A stretch of 64,000 nt of DNA from Zeus faber (GCA_960531495.1 OY482852.1:32349157-32413156), one strand, 5' to 3'. Shown: positions 23,001 to 35,580, counted from the stretch's first letter. Notes: generated by a model not told the origin, from the letters alone. Program-made: numbers and translations.

Positions 23001-23283
23001 CGCAGTGTGGAAATGCCTTAACAGACTAAGATCTGGTGTTGGACGTGCAAAAGCCACTCTTGCCAAATGGGGACACCTGGATGACGGGGATGCTGTGTGT
23101 AACTGTGGAACTGGACCACGGACCATGGAGCACCTCCTGATATGTCCGCTGCTGGAACAGCCCTGCACACCATCGGACTTAGCAGAGTTTAATGAGAAGG
23201 GACAGCAATGTGTTCAGCTGTGGCTGAACCACATCTAGCCAAGCCCTGTAACTGACTGTTTTGTGGACACAACAAGAAGAAGA
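20100..23283 (+). mobile_element. Near-full-length jockey-like non-LTR retrotransposon
   Basis: A 3.18-kb LINE bounded by an 11-bp direct repeat. A short 5' UTR containing CGAGATCGACAAGATCGAC precedes one long coding region with AP endonuclease, reverse transcriptase and a C-terminal Cys/His motif. The 3' end is a short UTR closing with ACAACAAGAAGAAGA, not a long poly(A). The single-ORF layout and C-terminal CNC...HLLICP motif resemble jockey/CR1-group LINEs; the exact clade needs a tree. The few lesions and clear duplication suggest a fairly recent insertion. Confidence 0.88.
20282..23238 (+). pseudogene. LINE endonuclease-reverse transcriptase polyprotein, disabled
   Basis: Encodes target-primed reverse transcription machinery. 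The start MPGDRHKGRC (20282) precedes the endonuclease (LKVISVNIEGF, CLQETHIG, IIIGDFNSHS, SQHRPIG). The RT motifs follow in order: LLKPGKDPSAPKNFRPIALL, FVDLSAAYDTV, GLPQGSVLAPLLFNIY and FIYADDLG (YADD at 22206-22217). The tail holds CNCGTGPRTMEHLLICP, a C-x-C...H-x4-C arrangement, and ends at TAG 23236-23238. Three lesions are seen: a frameshift with likely small deletion around 20535-20565 inside the endonuclease, an in-frame TAA at 22173-22175 just before the YADD block, and a frameshift near 22480-22490. Other key residues look intact. Confidence 0.88.
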
Positions 23284-23294
23284 ATCCAATGCCC
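23284..23294 (+). repeat. Right target-site duplication of jockey-like LINE
   Basis: Second copy of ATCCAATGCCC; see the left copy at 20089-20099. Confidence 0.8.
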
Positions 23295-23318
23295 ATAGGT
23301 TGCCTTCTTGTATCTCAT

Positions 23319-23385
23319 AATTATGACCTACTAAGTTTAAAATTCGAGATACTTAAGTCATAATTATGAGATTTCTATTTATCAA
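23319..23385. repeat. Short palindromic repeat
   Basis: ATCTCATAATTATGAC at the left and GTCATAATTATGAGAT at the right are perfect inverted copies around a central segment of about 28 bases. Such TCATAATTATGA repeats are common in fish DNA and may be a very small MITE. Confidence 0.7.
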
Positions 23386-26300
23386 TGGTGGAAATGGGCT
23401 TCCATAATTAACACTAGAACAGCTGGGATTTTTTTTTTCAGTAATGAGCTGAAAGTGAACCGATTTGCAGTGGCTGATGTTATGTTACGTTCAAAACGTC
23501 AGCATTTTTGAGTAATGTTCAAAACCTCAGAATGTTCAGTAATATACTCACTTACAGACATAACTGAGGGTATTCCTTAAAGGTCGCTTACGCTGTAAGC
23601 GAGGCTAAATTCAACTAGCCTGTCTATCTTCTGGTATAAGAGTGTTCCTAACAGCCAGCTAGAAAAGCTGCTGGCTAGGTTACCACGGCAACATAAGCCT
23701 CGGAGCTAGCGTGGGAGGCAGGGGCGGTTTTAGAGATTTGAAGGGCCCAGGCAAAGACCAATGTGGGGCCCTTCTCCAATTTGCTTTATGCAATCATAGC
23801 TCGTGAACAAAACCTATTTGGAGCCAGCCCTTCTCATTTAAAAAAAAAGCCACACAACTAAAGGACAGACCCAAATGAGAATTCTAACCGTTCTAAATGA
23901 AGAACTTAAAATAACCTCAGTGAATTAGAAAAGACAATATGGCAAGAAAAAGATTATAGGTATATGATCTTTAATTCTTTCAAGACAAAATCATAGTACA
24001 TGCTTTTTGATAAAGTATTTGAACATCTACTATTCTCTCGGAGTAAAAGTCTAAAGAAAATCTGATGATTTTTTATGCACCAATTTGTGCCTTTTCTGCA
24101 TCAATTGCTGGTGGAAATGTCTTTATTTATGTAAAGGAAAACACAAAATTCAGGCACCAGGTGACAATTTATAATATAATGGAATATAATGCAGTAAGGC
24201 TCTCAGGCATGCTGTATTGCTTTCAAATATTTATTTTTCTGTAGAATCAACTTTTCTCATTTAGTCTTTATCCCTACTGAGTCAACACACATAGGTAGGT
24301 AGGCATGATTTACTCTTCTGTCCTCTTTTGTTACCACATGATGTTGCATGTGGTATCTATTCATGTCAATGATAAATTCATTAATTTTGAAAAATATTTA
24401 AACCCCTCGACTTTAATTTCTCATTTGTGTATCAGGAAGATACCTACTCACGTTCTAAACCTTCTACACATTCAAAACATATCACACATATTTGTGTTTT
24501 GGGATGATTTTTAGGAATCATGTACATTTCAACGATCTTACTGAAGCTGATGGAAAACAAGAATACAACACATTTTGGCCATAACTGATTAAAACATAGA
24601 TCAAATGAATATGAGAATGAGACCTTGTTAAAGCAAATTAATTCTGGAAAACATGTTAATCATAATCATATTTGGGGAGTAAAAAAATCCCCAGTGTTGA
24701 AGAAAAAATACCCGTCCCTGACGGAAAGCATTGTTGCGTCTATGAGAGACGTAACAGTGACCTTAGGAATTTGTTATACCAACTTAAACGTTTTTAAGCC
24801 TAGTGCTTTTAAAATAAAGAATTGGGGGGGGCATATCACAGATGGTGTGGGAAGCTGTTCCAACGCATTAGAGAATAGAAACAGAAGGCTACTTTGCAAG
24901 CTTCATTATTACCTCTTGGAATGTTTAAAAGGCCAAAGAAACTGAGAGACCTGATTGGCTCATAGCTGATCAGCATGTTGGAAAAACAATTTGGTTCCAG
25001 GCCAGTGAAACATCATAGATATTATTAGTGGATAAGTGATAGTGTAATTGTTTGTGAACTATCTTTTCAAGAATTCTACTGGGAAATGGGAAGTTCGTTG
25101 TAGGGTTAATATGGTCAATGGTTTACCCCTCTAGGAAAAAAGGTGGACTATCTAAAACAGCACAAGGATTGGATCATTTGTGACTCGTTTTCAGATTATC
25201 ATCAAAATCCTGAAGGCCCAAGGACCAATCCGAGTTCACCCTGGCCAGAGGGAGACAGTTTTAACCCTAGAAGAAAATAATATAGTAATTGCACTGCAAG
25301 TAATTAGTTTGATAAAAAATAATTAATAAATGGATAAGAGTGAGTTGTAGTGATGTGTTCTAATGTAAGAGTCCTCCCTCCATGTACATGTGTAATGAAT
25401 AAAGACTTGTACAGACATCTGAATCAATGTGTCAATCCAGGTTACTGATCATCTTTCAGGTGGACAGGTCACAGCCGATGATCCTCTCTGCTGCTCTGAT
25501 GACCTGTTAAGTCTGGCCTCATCCTGGACGTTGGCAGGCCCATACCAGACACACAGTTTTATTGAGTTTCTATATACTTTTTATTGGTGTTTGTTCCATG
25601 ATTGACTAACTGCTATGTGTACCTTGCTGATGTTCTGAAGTGTAAACTTGGGTAACACTTTGAATTAGTCATTTTTGTAGGTTTGAATTGCTGAGGTCAA
25701 TTTGATCCCAAACATAAAAGACGTCTGTTTTTTTGACATAATAGCGGGGTTGATTTTTATTTAGCACAGAGTATGCAATAAAAGTGCTAAGAGTCACTGT
25801 CTTTCATCAGTAGCTCACAGGGTCTTCCAGTGTTCACATTGTTTAGTAAATTATTTATAAGAAATGTTTTAATAAATTTGATTTAAACATTTTTAGAGTC
25901 AGTTAACTTTTAACATGTATTTCTAATGAATATACTTTATATATTTTTTAAATTCTGTGTGGTAACATAAGATAAACCTTTTTAATCCCTTGAGGGAAAT
26001 TCAGGTGTCATATCAGCAACAGCTATGAGAAGTCAGTAGAGGTACAGGTAAGAATAAAAATTAACAAATAAATTAGATAAAACACTGGCTGTGGTAAGCC
26101 CAATGTTTCATTTTATTTATTTAGTGATTTTAGTTAAGTGATTATGTTTTATTTATTTTAATCCTGATTTCCTGCAGGATTCAGTAGTTCAGGATTCAGG
26201 ATTCAGGGACCTTTCACGGAAAAAAAGGACACGAAGAAGACAAACTTCCACTGCTGACATTGTTATAAGAATTTGGTATGCGTCATCTGCTGACTGACAT

Positions 26301-26850
26301 CTCAATGACTCGTCAGCTTCACCACTCCTAGAAAACTGTATAAAAAAACTCAGATCTCCTCTGTGGCACTCTGTTGTGTTGTTACACTGAAATTGCTCCT
26401 CTTGTACAACATTAAATACTTTATTAACCTAAAGTATTTGTCTCCAATTTCTCTGTAATGATTAGTCCGTCCACGAACAAAGTTTATAACAATTAAACTT
26501 TTACAGACATGAGACACTTGTTTCGAGTGTGGACATCTATGAGGGGCGTCTGCCATATTTGGTCTGCATCTAGGAACTCTGGCTCAGTTCTTGTGCAGAA
26601 AGCAAATACGGTGTCTGCAAAAGTGACAACAAAAAGCAATGAAGACAGATTGGATGAATGATCAGTGACACCTTCAAAGCTTTTCAATAGACAGCCTTCC
26701 AACAGCCTTCCAACACCCCCCCCAAGAACTTTATTGTTATTTGTTTTGTAATATTAAAATTCTATGCAATTCATTTTCTGCAGCCCGAGTGCCAGGTGGG
26801 TGGGTGCAGTGTGTGTTGAGGGATGAAGAGCCGCGGACCCTCCACGGAGA
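23386..26850. other. Unannotated AT-rich stretch
   Basis: No host exon was recognised. At 23715-23775 GGGGCGGTTTTAG...GGGCCC may be a DNA-transposon end. A frame at 24625-24945 (106 codons) has no family motif. A LINE-like fragment is listed at 25435-25560. Confidence 0.4.
25435..25560 (-). mobile_element. LINE 3'-region-like fragment
   Basis: Contains ACAGCCGATGATCCTCTCTG and CTGCTCTGATGACCTGTTAA, wording shared with the antisense of the 3' coding region of common teleost LINEs. Too short to classify. Confidence 0.35.
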
Positions 26851-26855
26851 TGACC

Positions 26856-27400
26856 TGTCACGACCAGAACTGGGAGAGACCCAAACGCACGACACAGGGA
26901 GACGGAAGGCAGGCAAAGGATGTTTATCAGCCTGGACGGTGGAGCTGGCCGGGGGACCCGGTAAGGTAGGGATGGAGCAGGGCTGGGCAGGGATGATGAC
27001 CAGGAGATGGGGTCCAGGATCCGGGTGGAGAGACGGGGAACCAGGCTGGATGGAGAAGGACGGGCAGCCTTGGTCGACGAGCGGAGACAGGCAGGTAAAC
27101 CGGGCTGGCTGGATTTGGAGAGACAGACTGGGTCGACGAGAGGAGGCAAGCAGGTAAGGGGAAGACGAGACAACGAGACAGAAACTAGGAACTAGAAATT
27201 TGCGCTAGGAACTTGGAAGGGAGCCAGTAGCGATACAACTCGGGTAAGCTAGTTGACGGTCTGGCAAGGAATGACTGGGAAGCTGGGACTAAATACTGTG
27301 CAGGTAATTCATCCCAGGTGTGTGCAATCGGGCTTGAGTAGGGCGCTGCAGATGGGGCAAGGGCGGCCTCTAGTGGCGCTGGGAGGCCGTGGGCCTAACA
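26856..27400 (-). mobile_element. Solo LTR with 5-bp target duplication (gypsy-like)
   Basis: A 545-bp unit with TG...CA ends: TGTCACGACC on the left, GGGCCTAACA on the right. It is flanked on both sides by TGACC (26851-26855 and 27401-27405), the 5-bp duplication expected of LTR-element integration. No internal region is present, so this is a solo LTR left by recombination. The direction (minus) is inferred from CT-rich, promoter-like composition when read in reverse. The family is probably Ty3/gypsy. Confidence 0.8.
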
Positions 27401-27534
27401 TGACCGCACCTTTCCAAACTCCGAACTTCATAAAAGTCGGTTCGGAGCCACGTGATCTGCAGCCGACACCCCCCAGCGCACGCTGCATTTTTTTATCGGC
27501 AGATCTTGACTGCCCCAATGATGGCGACTGTTAG

Positions 27535-28090
27535 GCTCACTGACTCAGAACAGAGGTGAACCCAAAAGCATGACACAGGGGAGTGGGTGAAAGTTCGCAA
27601 AGCAGGGGATTATTCAAACAAACAGGCCAGGGTCAAAAGACCAGGATACCCATCAGTGAGGGCAAACAAGTCCGGCAAGGAACAGGCAGGGAATCAAAAC
27701 CAGAATATCCATCAGCGAGGGCAAACAAGTCCAGAAAGGAATAGGCAGGAAATCAAAATCTGTGAGACAGGGAGAGGTTCAAAAAACCGGGAAATCAACA
27801 AGGGAATAGAGAGAGCTCTAGATGACAAGCTGGAGAGCTCAGCCTAAGCAAATGCAATCTGGCCTAGAACAGAGGAAGTAGACCAGTATAAGTAGTTAGT
27901 GACTAATGAGGAAATGAGCGGGAGGAGAGGAGAAGAGCGGGAATCCTAGGTGATGTCATAGCAAAGGGGAGTGGCCGGATGTGAAATGACAGGAGAGTTT
28001 ATGACAAGGCTAAAGGCAAAACAAGATTAACTTTAAATGAGTAGACAAAATAATATAATACTGGATCTCAGTGAGGATTCATGACAGCGA
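27535..28090 (-). mobile_element. LTR-like repeat, copy 1
   Basis: Shares long stretches with 37665-38064, for example CAGGCAGAGAATCAGAATCT-type wording, GTAGCAAAGGGGAATGGCTG-type wording and the end GAGGRTTCATGACAG. Read in reverse it begins TGTCATGA..., an LTR-like start. An internal short duplication (GGCAAACAAGTCC twice, at about 27661 and 27719) is present. Confidence 0.5.
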
Positions 28091-28239
28091 CCATAACAGA
28101 CAATATTACCCACAAAAAAACGAGGAGAATCACGAACCTACTTGTGATTTCGAAGTTAGAAAACACAAATTTGGATCGAATTTTGATTTAGAATCGGAAT
28201 CGTGACACCCCTAATCACTATGATTGATTGATGAATGAA

Positions 28240-29395
28240 TAGATCAGATAGGATGTGATTGACCTGCCTAATATTGTGTAGCTCCCTATCGTGCCACCAA
28301 AACAGCTCTGACTTGTTGAGGCATGGACTCCACAAGACCTCTGAAGGTATCTTGTAGTATCTGGCACCAAGACATTAGCAGCAGATCCTTTAAGTCCTGT
28401 AAGTTACAATGTGGGGCCCTCATAGATTGGGCTTGTTGTTCCAGCGTATCCCAGAGATGCCTGATCGGATTGAGATCTGGGAAATTTGGAGGCCAGGCCA
28501 CCTTGAACTCTTGGTCAGATTCCTCAAACCACTCCTGAACATTTTTTTCAGTGTGGTAGGGTGCATTATCCTGCTGAAAGAGGCCACTGCCATCAGGGAA
28601 TTTCTTTGCCATGAAGGGGTATACTTGGTCATCAACAATGTTTAGGTTGGTGGTACATGTCAAAGAAACATCCACATGAATTCCAGGACCCAAGGTTTCC
28701 CAGCATAATATTACCCAGAACATCACACTGCCTCCGCCAGCTTGCCTTCTTCCCATAGTGCATCGTAGTGCCATCTCTTCGCCAGGTAAACAACGCACAC
28801 ACACCAAGCCATCCACATGATGTTGAAAAAAAAATGTCGTTCATTATATTCCATGTGATTCATCAGTTCAGACCACTTTCTTCCATTGCTCCATGGTCCA
28901 GTTCTGACACCCACGTGCCCATTATAGACACTTCTGGCCGTGGACAGGGGTAAGCATGATCACTCTGACCAGTCTGCGGCTACCCAGCCCAATACGCAGC
29001 AAGCTGCGATGCACTGTGTGTTCTGACACCTTTCTATCATAGCCAGCATTAACTTTTTTAGGCAATTTGTGCTACAGTAGCTCTTCTGTGGTATCCAACC
29101 AGATGGGTGAGCTTTCGCTCCCCACACGCATCAATGAGCCTTGGGCGCCCATAACCCGGTTGCTGGTTCACTGGTTCTCCTTCCTTCGACCACCTTTATT
29201 AGGTGCTAACCACTGCATGCCGGGAACACCCCACAAGACCTGCAGTTTTGAAGATGCTCTGACCCAGTCATCGAGTCATCACAATTTGGCCCTTGTCAAA
29301 GTCGCTCCTGCTTCCAACACATAACTTCAAGAACTGACTGTTCACTTGCTGCCTAATATATCCCACCCCTTTGGCCATTGGAATGAGATGAGCAG
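28240..29395 (-). mobile_element. Tc1-like transposon relic (third family)
   Basis: Edge sequences such as TGCCTAATATTGTGTAGCTC on the left and CTGCCTAATATATCCCACCC on the right belong to a well-known fish Tc1-like family, but the terminal inverted repeats themselves are not visible, so both ends seem trimmed. It carries the C-terminal two thirds of a transposase on the minus strand. Confidence 0.75.
28286..28816 (-). pseudogene. Tc1-like transposase, C-terminal part
   Basis: The minus strand encodes a GGGSVMFWVILCWETLGPGI block, then LFQQDNAPYHT with the second catalytic Asp and PDLNPIRHLWD, where the usual catalytic Glu (NPIEHLWD) is changed to Arg. It ends FRGLVESMPQQVRAVLVAR without the usual GG-type terminus. 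The N-terminal DNA-binding region is not intact upstream (28820-29300), so the gene is dead. Confidence 0.8.
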
Positions 29396-32300
29396 TGTTA
29401 TTCACATATATATATTTATTTATTTAATTATTTATTTATTTTTATCCACATTTATTTATTATAACACATTATAATCACTTTTGAGTGACTACCAAATCAG
29501 GCTGCAGATAAAGCATTTGGCTACCTTTTTGTTTGCACTTAATGGGCCATTGTTGTGTCATCCTGAGGTCTGGAAGCCCCCACACCTAACCCAAACATAT
29601 GCAAATCCAGACCCATTGACGAAAGATGGGTCCACTTTCCAATAGAACAATCAACGCTGTTTCAGTGAGAGGTTAAAATTCCCATAACCCTAATTCAATA
29701 GCCTCCCTGTAGAGGAGGAACTAAGATAGGTTAGTCAAGTTACTGTCACACAGGACTTAATACTTAAATTACTCAAAACAATTAATCTTCATCAAAATAG
29801 TATGGGAGAAATTTACTAGTACATTTAAAAGAAATATGTTCATTATATTCTACCATTAAATAAGAAAGAGCATTCGTTATCTTGCCCATATGCTATATGA
29901 ATGAAGTAAGTGTGTGTGAGACAGGGGTCAGCAAAGACATGAATAAGTGCTTTGTTGACTGTGGGCCATGTGACATGGGAAGGTGTGTGAATGCAACCAT
30001 CCCCTCATAAAATGTGGCCTGGACTAGTGTCGGGAGGTTTGTTGTTGTAACTGATGTCAAAGAATGCAGACAAATGGCTTCTTTGCACTATTGACCGTAT
30101 AGGAGGAAGGAAGGGATCCTAATTGAGTAAACAGATGTACTTTCTCTACCAACAGAAAGAGGTTAAAAGGAGGAGTCCATGAGCGGCTCGGCAGTTCTTT
30201 GCCAAACCAACTCAGGTTCTGTTGTCACTTCTTGCAAGTGATAATAAAGTCTTATATCTTCAGACCTCGACTCTCTCGAACTTCTCTTCTTCAGTTTAAT
30301 TGTTAGATGCAGTTTTTTCCACTACAATAGTTGCTGATTCATTTAATAATTGACTTTTATTCATTTATTTTTTAATATTTTATTGTTTCATTGTTGTTTT
30401 TTCAGAATTGGCCAAATTTATCTATTGAATGGGGGGCGGATGATGGGGGGGGGGCTCTCTGAGATAAAGGCACAAATGCAGAAATTTGTTGGGATATTTC
30501 ACAATAATTTTTTGTAAAATAAAACTTGAGAGCTCGAAGACCTTTCTTTTGAAATCAATAGGCAAAAGACTAGAACCAATAAATCCACTCACTTGGCCAC
30601 TTCAAAACAAAGGAAAACTGCTGTTTGCATACTATTCATTTTAATGTATGAAGTATTGCATTGCACACCTGTTTTGTCTCTTAGTCGTAAATTGCAGTGT
30701 TTGTCTTACAACAATGTTTTTATCTTACAATTCAGTGTGACACTATATTGTTGTGGCCCATGACTATTTAAGATGTCCACTATCAAGTTGAATACCACTA
30801 ATATTATTCTCTGTATTTTACTTTATCTTAGTTTTTGGTAAATACTTTTATATTATTGATGGTACTTTTATATTATTGCATTTTATATTATTTAAATACT
30901 GCTTTTAAATACTGTTTTATTTTAATCACTACTATGCCCTTATTTTACTTATTATGTAAAGTTGAGTTGGCTCTGAGACGAAGAATCTCATTACTGGTAA
31001 TGATGCTTGCATTGTTATCAAATATTTGACAATAAACTGGAGACTTGAAACTATATTAATTTATAACTAGTTGAGTGCTCCCATGACAACAAAAGCTAAT
31101 GAACTTTGTGATTAAAAAAATGTAAATAAAAAAACAGCTTCCATTTTGAAATTAAAAAGCTGTGCAACACGCAGATTAGATCTCAGAAAAAACTATTGAA
31201 CTTGGAAAGGTGACCTCTTGTCAGGGTTCAAAGGACAATACCTCATCAGACATTTTGCAATTGAATGAATGGCCACGTTAACAGTTAAAACTAAACATAC
31301 CCTGTCAGGACATCAAAAGGGGTGGGGGTGGCAATGACCTGGTAATTGGCAGGAAACTGGCTGCCAGGTGGCTGCCAGCTAACAGACCTCTGACTGGGAC
31401 AGCCTTCTTTAAGTGGCTCCCACTGTACTTGAACAGCCTTTTTGATTGAAAGGACCCAATTTTATCAGGAAGTACGACATTTGAAATGCACATGATGGGA
31501 AAAGAGAGCACATTTTTATCATTAAATGATCTTCATTTTCCCCTTCTTTAGCATCACCACTAGCATGAACACTTTGTCATTTCAAAAGATGATATAATAA
31601 CATGATAAAAAACATTTTGTTAAAACCATGTGAACATTGCCAGGTGAGGCATAAAAAACTGTTAGTCATTACAGCAAGGCCTGAAAATGACAATTAAGTC
31701 AAAACAAACCATATTATCTCAATGTATACACAAATTCTTTTTTTTGTTTAGCTTTTTAAATTGAAATAATTGCAATTATAACTCGCAATATTTTTAAAGA
31801 CACCCCATCATCAAGATCTTTCTCAAAGTGCTTGTAATCCCTATTTAATTTAAGTGCAATCATTAATGAGGTAGAACAGGGAGTTTCTGAAATACAAACA
31901 ACCACCATTTACAGTATATGGAAATCAATTTTATCGTTTTCTAATTATTTCATCACACTGGAAAATTGAGGTAGAGTTGGGATAAAAAAAAAGCATCAAC
32001 CATATCTAGAACTGGAAAACAAAAACCCTCCATACATTTTTCAGTAATTTGGATTCTTTGGCATAACCGAGGAATTATCGTTATAGGCCGTGGCAATTAC
32101 CCCTTATTGGGAATACATGTTGCATAGCGAATGGAGATTTTACACATAATGATATAGTGCAGAATTGTCCGTCTGTCTTGTCTGTCAGCACTTCCTGACT
32201 CAGAAGGCAAAGGAAAGTCCTCTCAAAGATACCCCAGGGCATTTTGTTTATTGCCACAAGTTTTTTTTTCTATTTTTATATGCCTCTGGAATGCTTCAAT

Positions 32301-32914
32301 TGAAAAGTGGGACCATATTGGGACGCCATCCCCTGGCGAGTTAAGGTAGATGGCCATACATACCTGTGTGTTGGTTCCCTCCAGTGCCTGTCAGAGGTTG
32401 AACCCCCAACTTCTCATTCCGAACACAGGATGTAACATTCTCCAGCACACAACCCCGACATAGGAGACCAGGAGAGGCAAGAAAGCTCTCAGGTAAGTTT
32501 TATTACAAAAATAATTTATTTACAGTCGTAAAAATCATAGTTCCCAATCGTAGAGACTGCGATCTATTACTCATGAGACTGATCAACAGATCATGTAATT
32601 CAATCGAAGACGTCCCGCCCCTGTATATACGTATTATATACCCCCCGGTGGTATATAACTGCAGCTTACCTTCCTCTCTTCCTCTTTTCTTACCTTGCGT
32701 ATTAGGAATCCAACATCAATATTCTCGAAATTCACAGTTGCTACTGTTCACCTTTTTGTGTTCCTAAAAGCACACGTCACCGGCTCGACCATTAGGTAAG
32801 GTAGTGTACTGCTTTTCACAATTTCTTTGTCCTTTCGCCCTTTAGTTCCTTTTGGAGCTAACAAGCTATGTCGGAGGGGCTATGTTGACATAGTTCGACG
32901 TGCGACATAGCTAA
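29396..32914. other. Unannotated AT-rich stretch
   Basis: No gene recognised. A possible LTR-like piece is listed at 29900-30320. A stretch near 30990-31060 ending GACAATAAACTGGAGACTTG resembles a retroposon 3' tail. The segment 32620-32830 has repeated TATAC/GGTATAT motifs. Confidence 0.4.
29900..30320 (+). mobile_element. Possible LTR-like segment
   Basis: Near the end it shows GGTTAAAAGGAGGAGTCC followed about 60 bases later by a GATAATAAAGTCTT polyadenylation-like block and a CT-rich segment, a layout seen in LTR U3-R-U5 regions. No matching second copy or target duplication was found. Confidence 0.3.
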
Positions 32915-33405
32915 GAGGCTATGTCGGAGGACGAGCCCTTTCCCCCGGTTAGCATTACTGTAGGAGCTGGCCCCGTTTTCCCCGTGGCTCCTCATAGTGC
33001 TAGCCTGGCCCCTATACCCCATGCGATTTCCTTCCCTGTGTATATCCCGGAAGAACTGCAGCAGGGAATATTCTTCGGAGCCCCGATGGAATCATTGGAC
33101 TTGAATGAGTCCAACGACGGGGAGAGCTTTCCTAGCTATCGGTTGAGCCACAGCCAGCTGTCCTCGGCTTGACTAATGGGGGCCGAGCTCCTCAAGGTGT
33201 CCCAGCAAGCGGCCAGCAGGATTGACCTCCCCACCACAGCCATACTGGACACAGAAGTGTCCATGCTAGATGGAGAATTCTACTCTGGAGCAAGCCACCG
33301 GGGCTCTTCAACTATCCCACTGTTCCGCGAGGTTCACGCAGAGCAATCGAAGGGCTGGGCTACCCCCTTTTCGGCACGAGCGCCATTGACGGGTTTTTAG
33401 GTGTA
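32915..33405 (+). mobile_element. DIRS-like element fossil, ORF1-like fragment
   Basis: The plus strand shows a GEFYSGASHRGSSTIPLF segment followed by EVHAEQSKGWATPFSARAP, like the domain near the end of the first ORF of fish DIRS1-like retroelements. It is an old, broken fragment. A second DIRS-like piece lies at 34756-35240 in the same orientation. Confidence 0.55.
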
Positions 33406-33603
33406 ATAGAAAAATATGAGTTACCTCTAAATAGCTTTCTTAAACCTTAAACAAAACAGGATGCTCCTTCTGTAAACTAATTACAAAGGTGATCCCAGAC
33501 ATACACACATTGATCATCTCCCAGGAAGGAAGGGGGGGATTTCACATCCACACACTATTTTTAAAAATTTCCTCAGAGGAAGTCACCCCCTCTGCTATGT
33601 TGC

Positions 33604-33780
<177 letters not shown>

Positions 33781-34263
33781 ATGTCTGGACCCCCCTGAGT
33801 GTTCCTCCTGTATAAATGTGATTCCTCATGAAATGTATGCCAAAACTCACGTTACAAGTGTTTGGAAGTGTGTCTGAGTCTCTTGTTTATCCTATAGAAT
33901 TACTCCATTAAGGCCTAACTCCATCTTCATGTGGACCAGGCCTGGGAGCTGGGCTACCTGTCTTTCCCTCGGGTCTCATCAGGGCCCCTTGCCGGCTGTC
34001 TAGACCCAGGGGAAACCATTGGTCTGGGGAAGCAGGTGAAGCTAGGGAAGTGCGTCTTGAAGCACTGACGCATCAGCACCCACGGCTCTTCCCGCTGTAC
34101 ACCAATGACTGCACCTCAAGATAACAATCTGTCTCTGGAGGTACCAATCCAACACCACCCTCACCCCCCCCCCCATGTGTGACACATACCACGCCCCCCT
34201 ACTGACTTTCACTCTCTCTCTCACACACACATACAGTACTGCTCCCCCTACCTGTCCCCACTG

Positions 34264-34264
<1 letters not shown>

Positions 34265-34334
<70 letters not shown>
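34265..34334. repeat. (CA)n microsatellite
   Basis: About 35 uninterrupted CA units. Confidence 0.96.
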
Positions 34335-34338
<4 letters not shown>

Positions 34339-34639
34339 GTGATATAATTTACTTGCAATAACATTGGTGTTACACTGTACAAACAGTAATAAGAAAGTTG
34401 GCAAATAGTAATAATTCATATTGTAATTTATAATTTTCCACCTATATACCATAACAGTAATTTATCCTGTGCATAATATAGAATCTTATCACATTCTGTA
34501 TATCTGACTTTTCTGTTCTGTATCTTTGGTTATATCTGTATATATCTGATATTTTCCTTTAGTTCTATTTTTTTATTTATTTTTAAAATTTTTCCTATTT
34601 TATTTTATTTTTATTCTCCTTTTGTCGGACTGTAAAGCT

Positions 34640-34755
34640 TTTTTATTTTTTTTAACACTATGGTCTGTACTGGAGTGCACCAAACCTCACCAAAAGAAAT
34701 TCCTTGTACATGCAAATGTTCCTGGAGAAATAAAACCTATTCTGATTGTGATTCC
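34640..34755 (+). mobile_element. Retroposon 3'-tail-like fragment
   Basis: Contains GAAATTCCTTGTACATGCAA followed by AATAAAACCTATTCTGATTG, the usual wording of a fish LINE/SINE 3' tail ending in ATTCTGATT units. It sits directly before the second DIRS-like fragment. Confidence 0.4.
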
Positions 34756-35240
34756 AAGAGCGGAGCAGTACAGAGCGGAACTATTGTCCAGGAGGAACCC
34801 CCGGGCAGCAGATGCCTTCATCCCCAGGTGCTGGCAGAGATCTGGAGAGAATTTGGCTGGGAGGAGGTGGACCTATTTGTGTCGCGAGAGATGACACAGT
34901 ACCCATTATGGTTCTTCTGAGGGGGGGCCTCCTTGGGTGTAGACGCACCGGCCCACCCATTGCCAGAGGCGCTGCTTTACACTTTTCCCCCTATGGCACT
35001 CATCCAGCCATTGCGGGACAGAGTACGGCTCGGAGTCTGCGGCTGGTGGCTCCCCATTGGCCAACCATAGTTTGACATACCCATGTGTATGACATACTCA
35101 GGCAGGCGCATGGAACGTTATTTCACCAATGCCCAGAACTGTGGCCTCTGGGCCTGGAACCTGAGAGGGAGAAGCTCCTGGCACGAAGGAAAAGCGGCCT
35201 CAAAGTCTATCTGGCAGCAATCTGAGCATGTAATGTAGGC
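34756..35240 (+). mobile_element. DIRS-like element fossil, RNase H-side fragment
   Basis: The plus strand shows segments such as HPQVLAEIWREFG, EEVDLFVSREMTQYPLWF and, further on, APHWP, the pattern that follows the reverse-transcriptase domain in fish DIRS1-like elements. Broken in several places and old. No complete terminal repeats were recognised. Confidence 0.6.
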
Positions 35241-35349
35241 TTCAGACCAAGCAGTCACCCACTGGTTATTATGTGGACCTCCCTTGGGTGATCACCATAC
35301 TGTCACGTGATGGTATTCAGTCAGTGCAAATAATCTGGTCAAAAACACT

Positions 35350-35580
35350 ACAAACACACTGTGGTGGATGGGAAGGTTTGAGCAGCCACACCTGACGCTC
35401 GTTGGTTGGGCTAACGAGCGGCAGGTTTAAAAACCCCATCCACACACACACTCAGGACAGGAGCCCTGTCATGACATGTTCCATCTGCTCCTGGCTAATT
35501 CCACCGAGCCACCCCTATACAATAAACTGGTGTCTACAACCGATCGTCATCTGTGTATCTGTGCCGGAAACGCCACTTGG
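35350..35580 (+). mobile_element. LTR-like repeat, family B copy 1
   Basis: Shares long segments with 38282-38545: GGTTTGAGCAGCCACACCTGA, AAAAACCCCATCCACACACA and CAGGAGCCCTGTCATGACAT, then an AATAAACTG polyadenylation-like block and CTGTGCCGGA. The layout suggests an LTR on the plus strand. The two copies lie about 2.9 kb apart in the same direction. Confidence 0.55.

Noticed and set aside
24625-24945. A 106-codon frame as a host exon
   Set aside because: No family motif, no clear splice sites and low-complexity surroundings.
26741-27195. Open frames on both strands in the 27-kb region
   Set aside because: They lie largely inside the solo LTR and are compositional.
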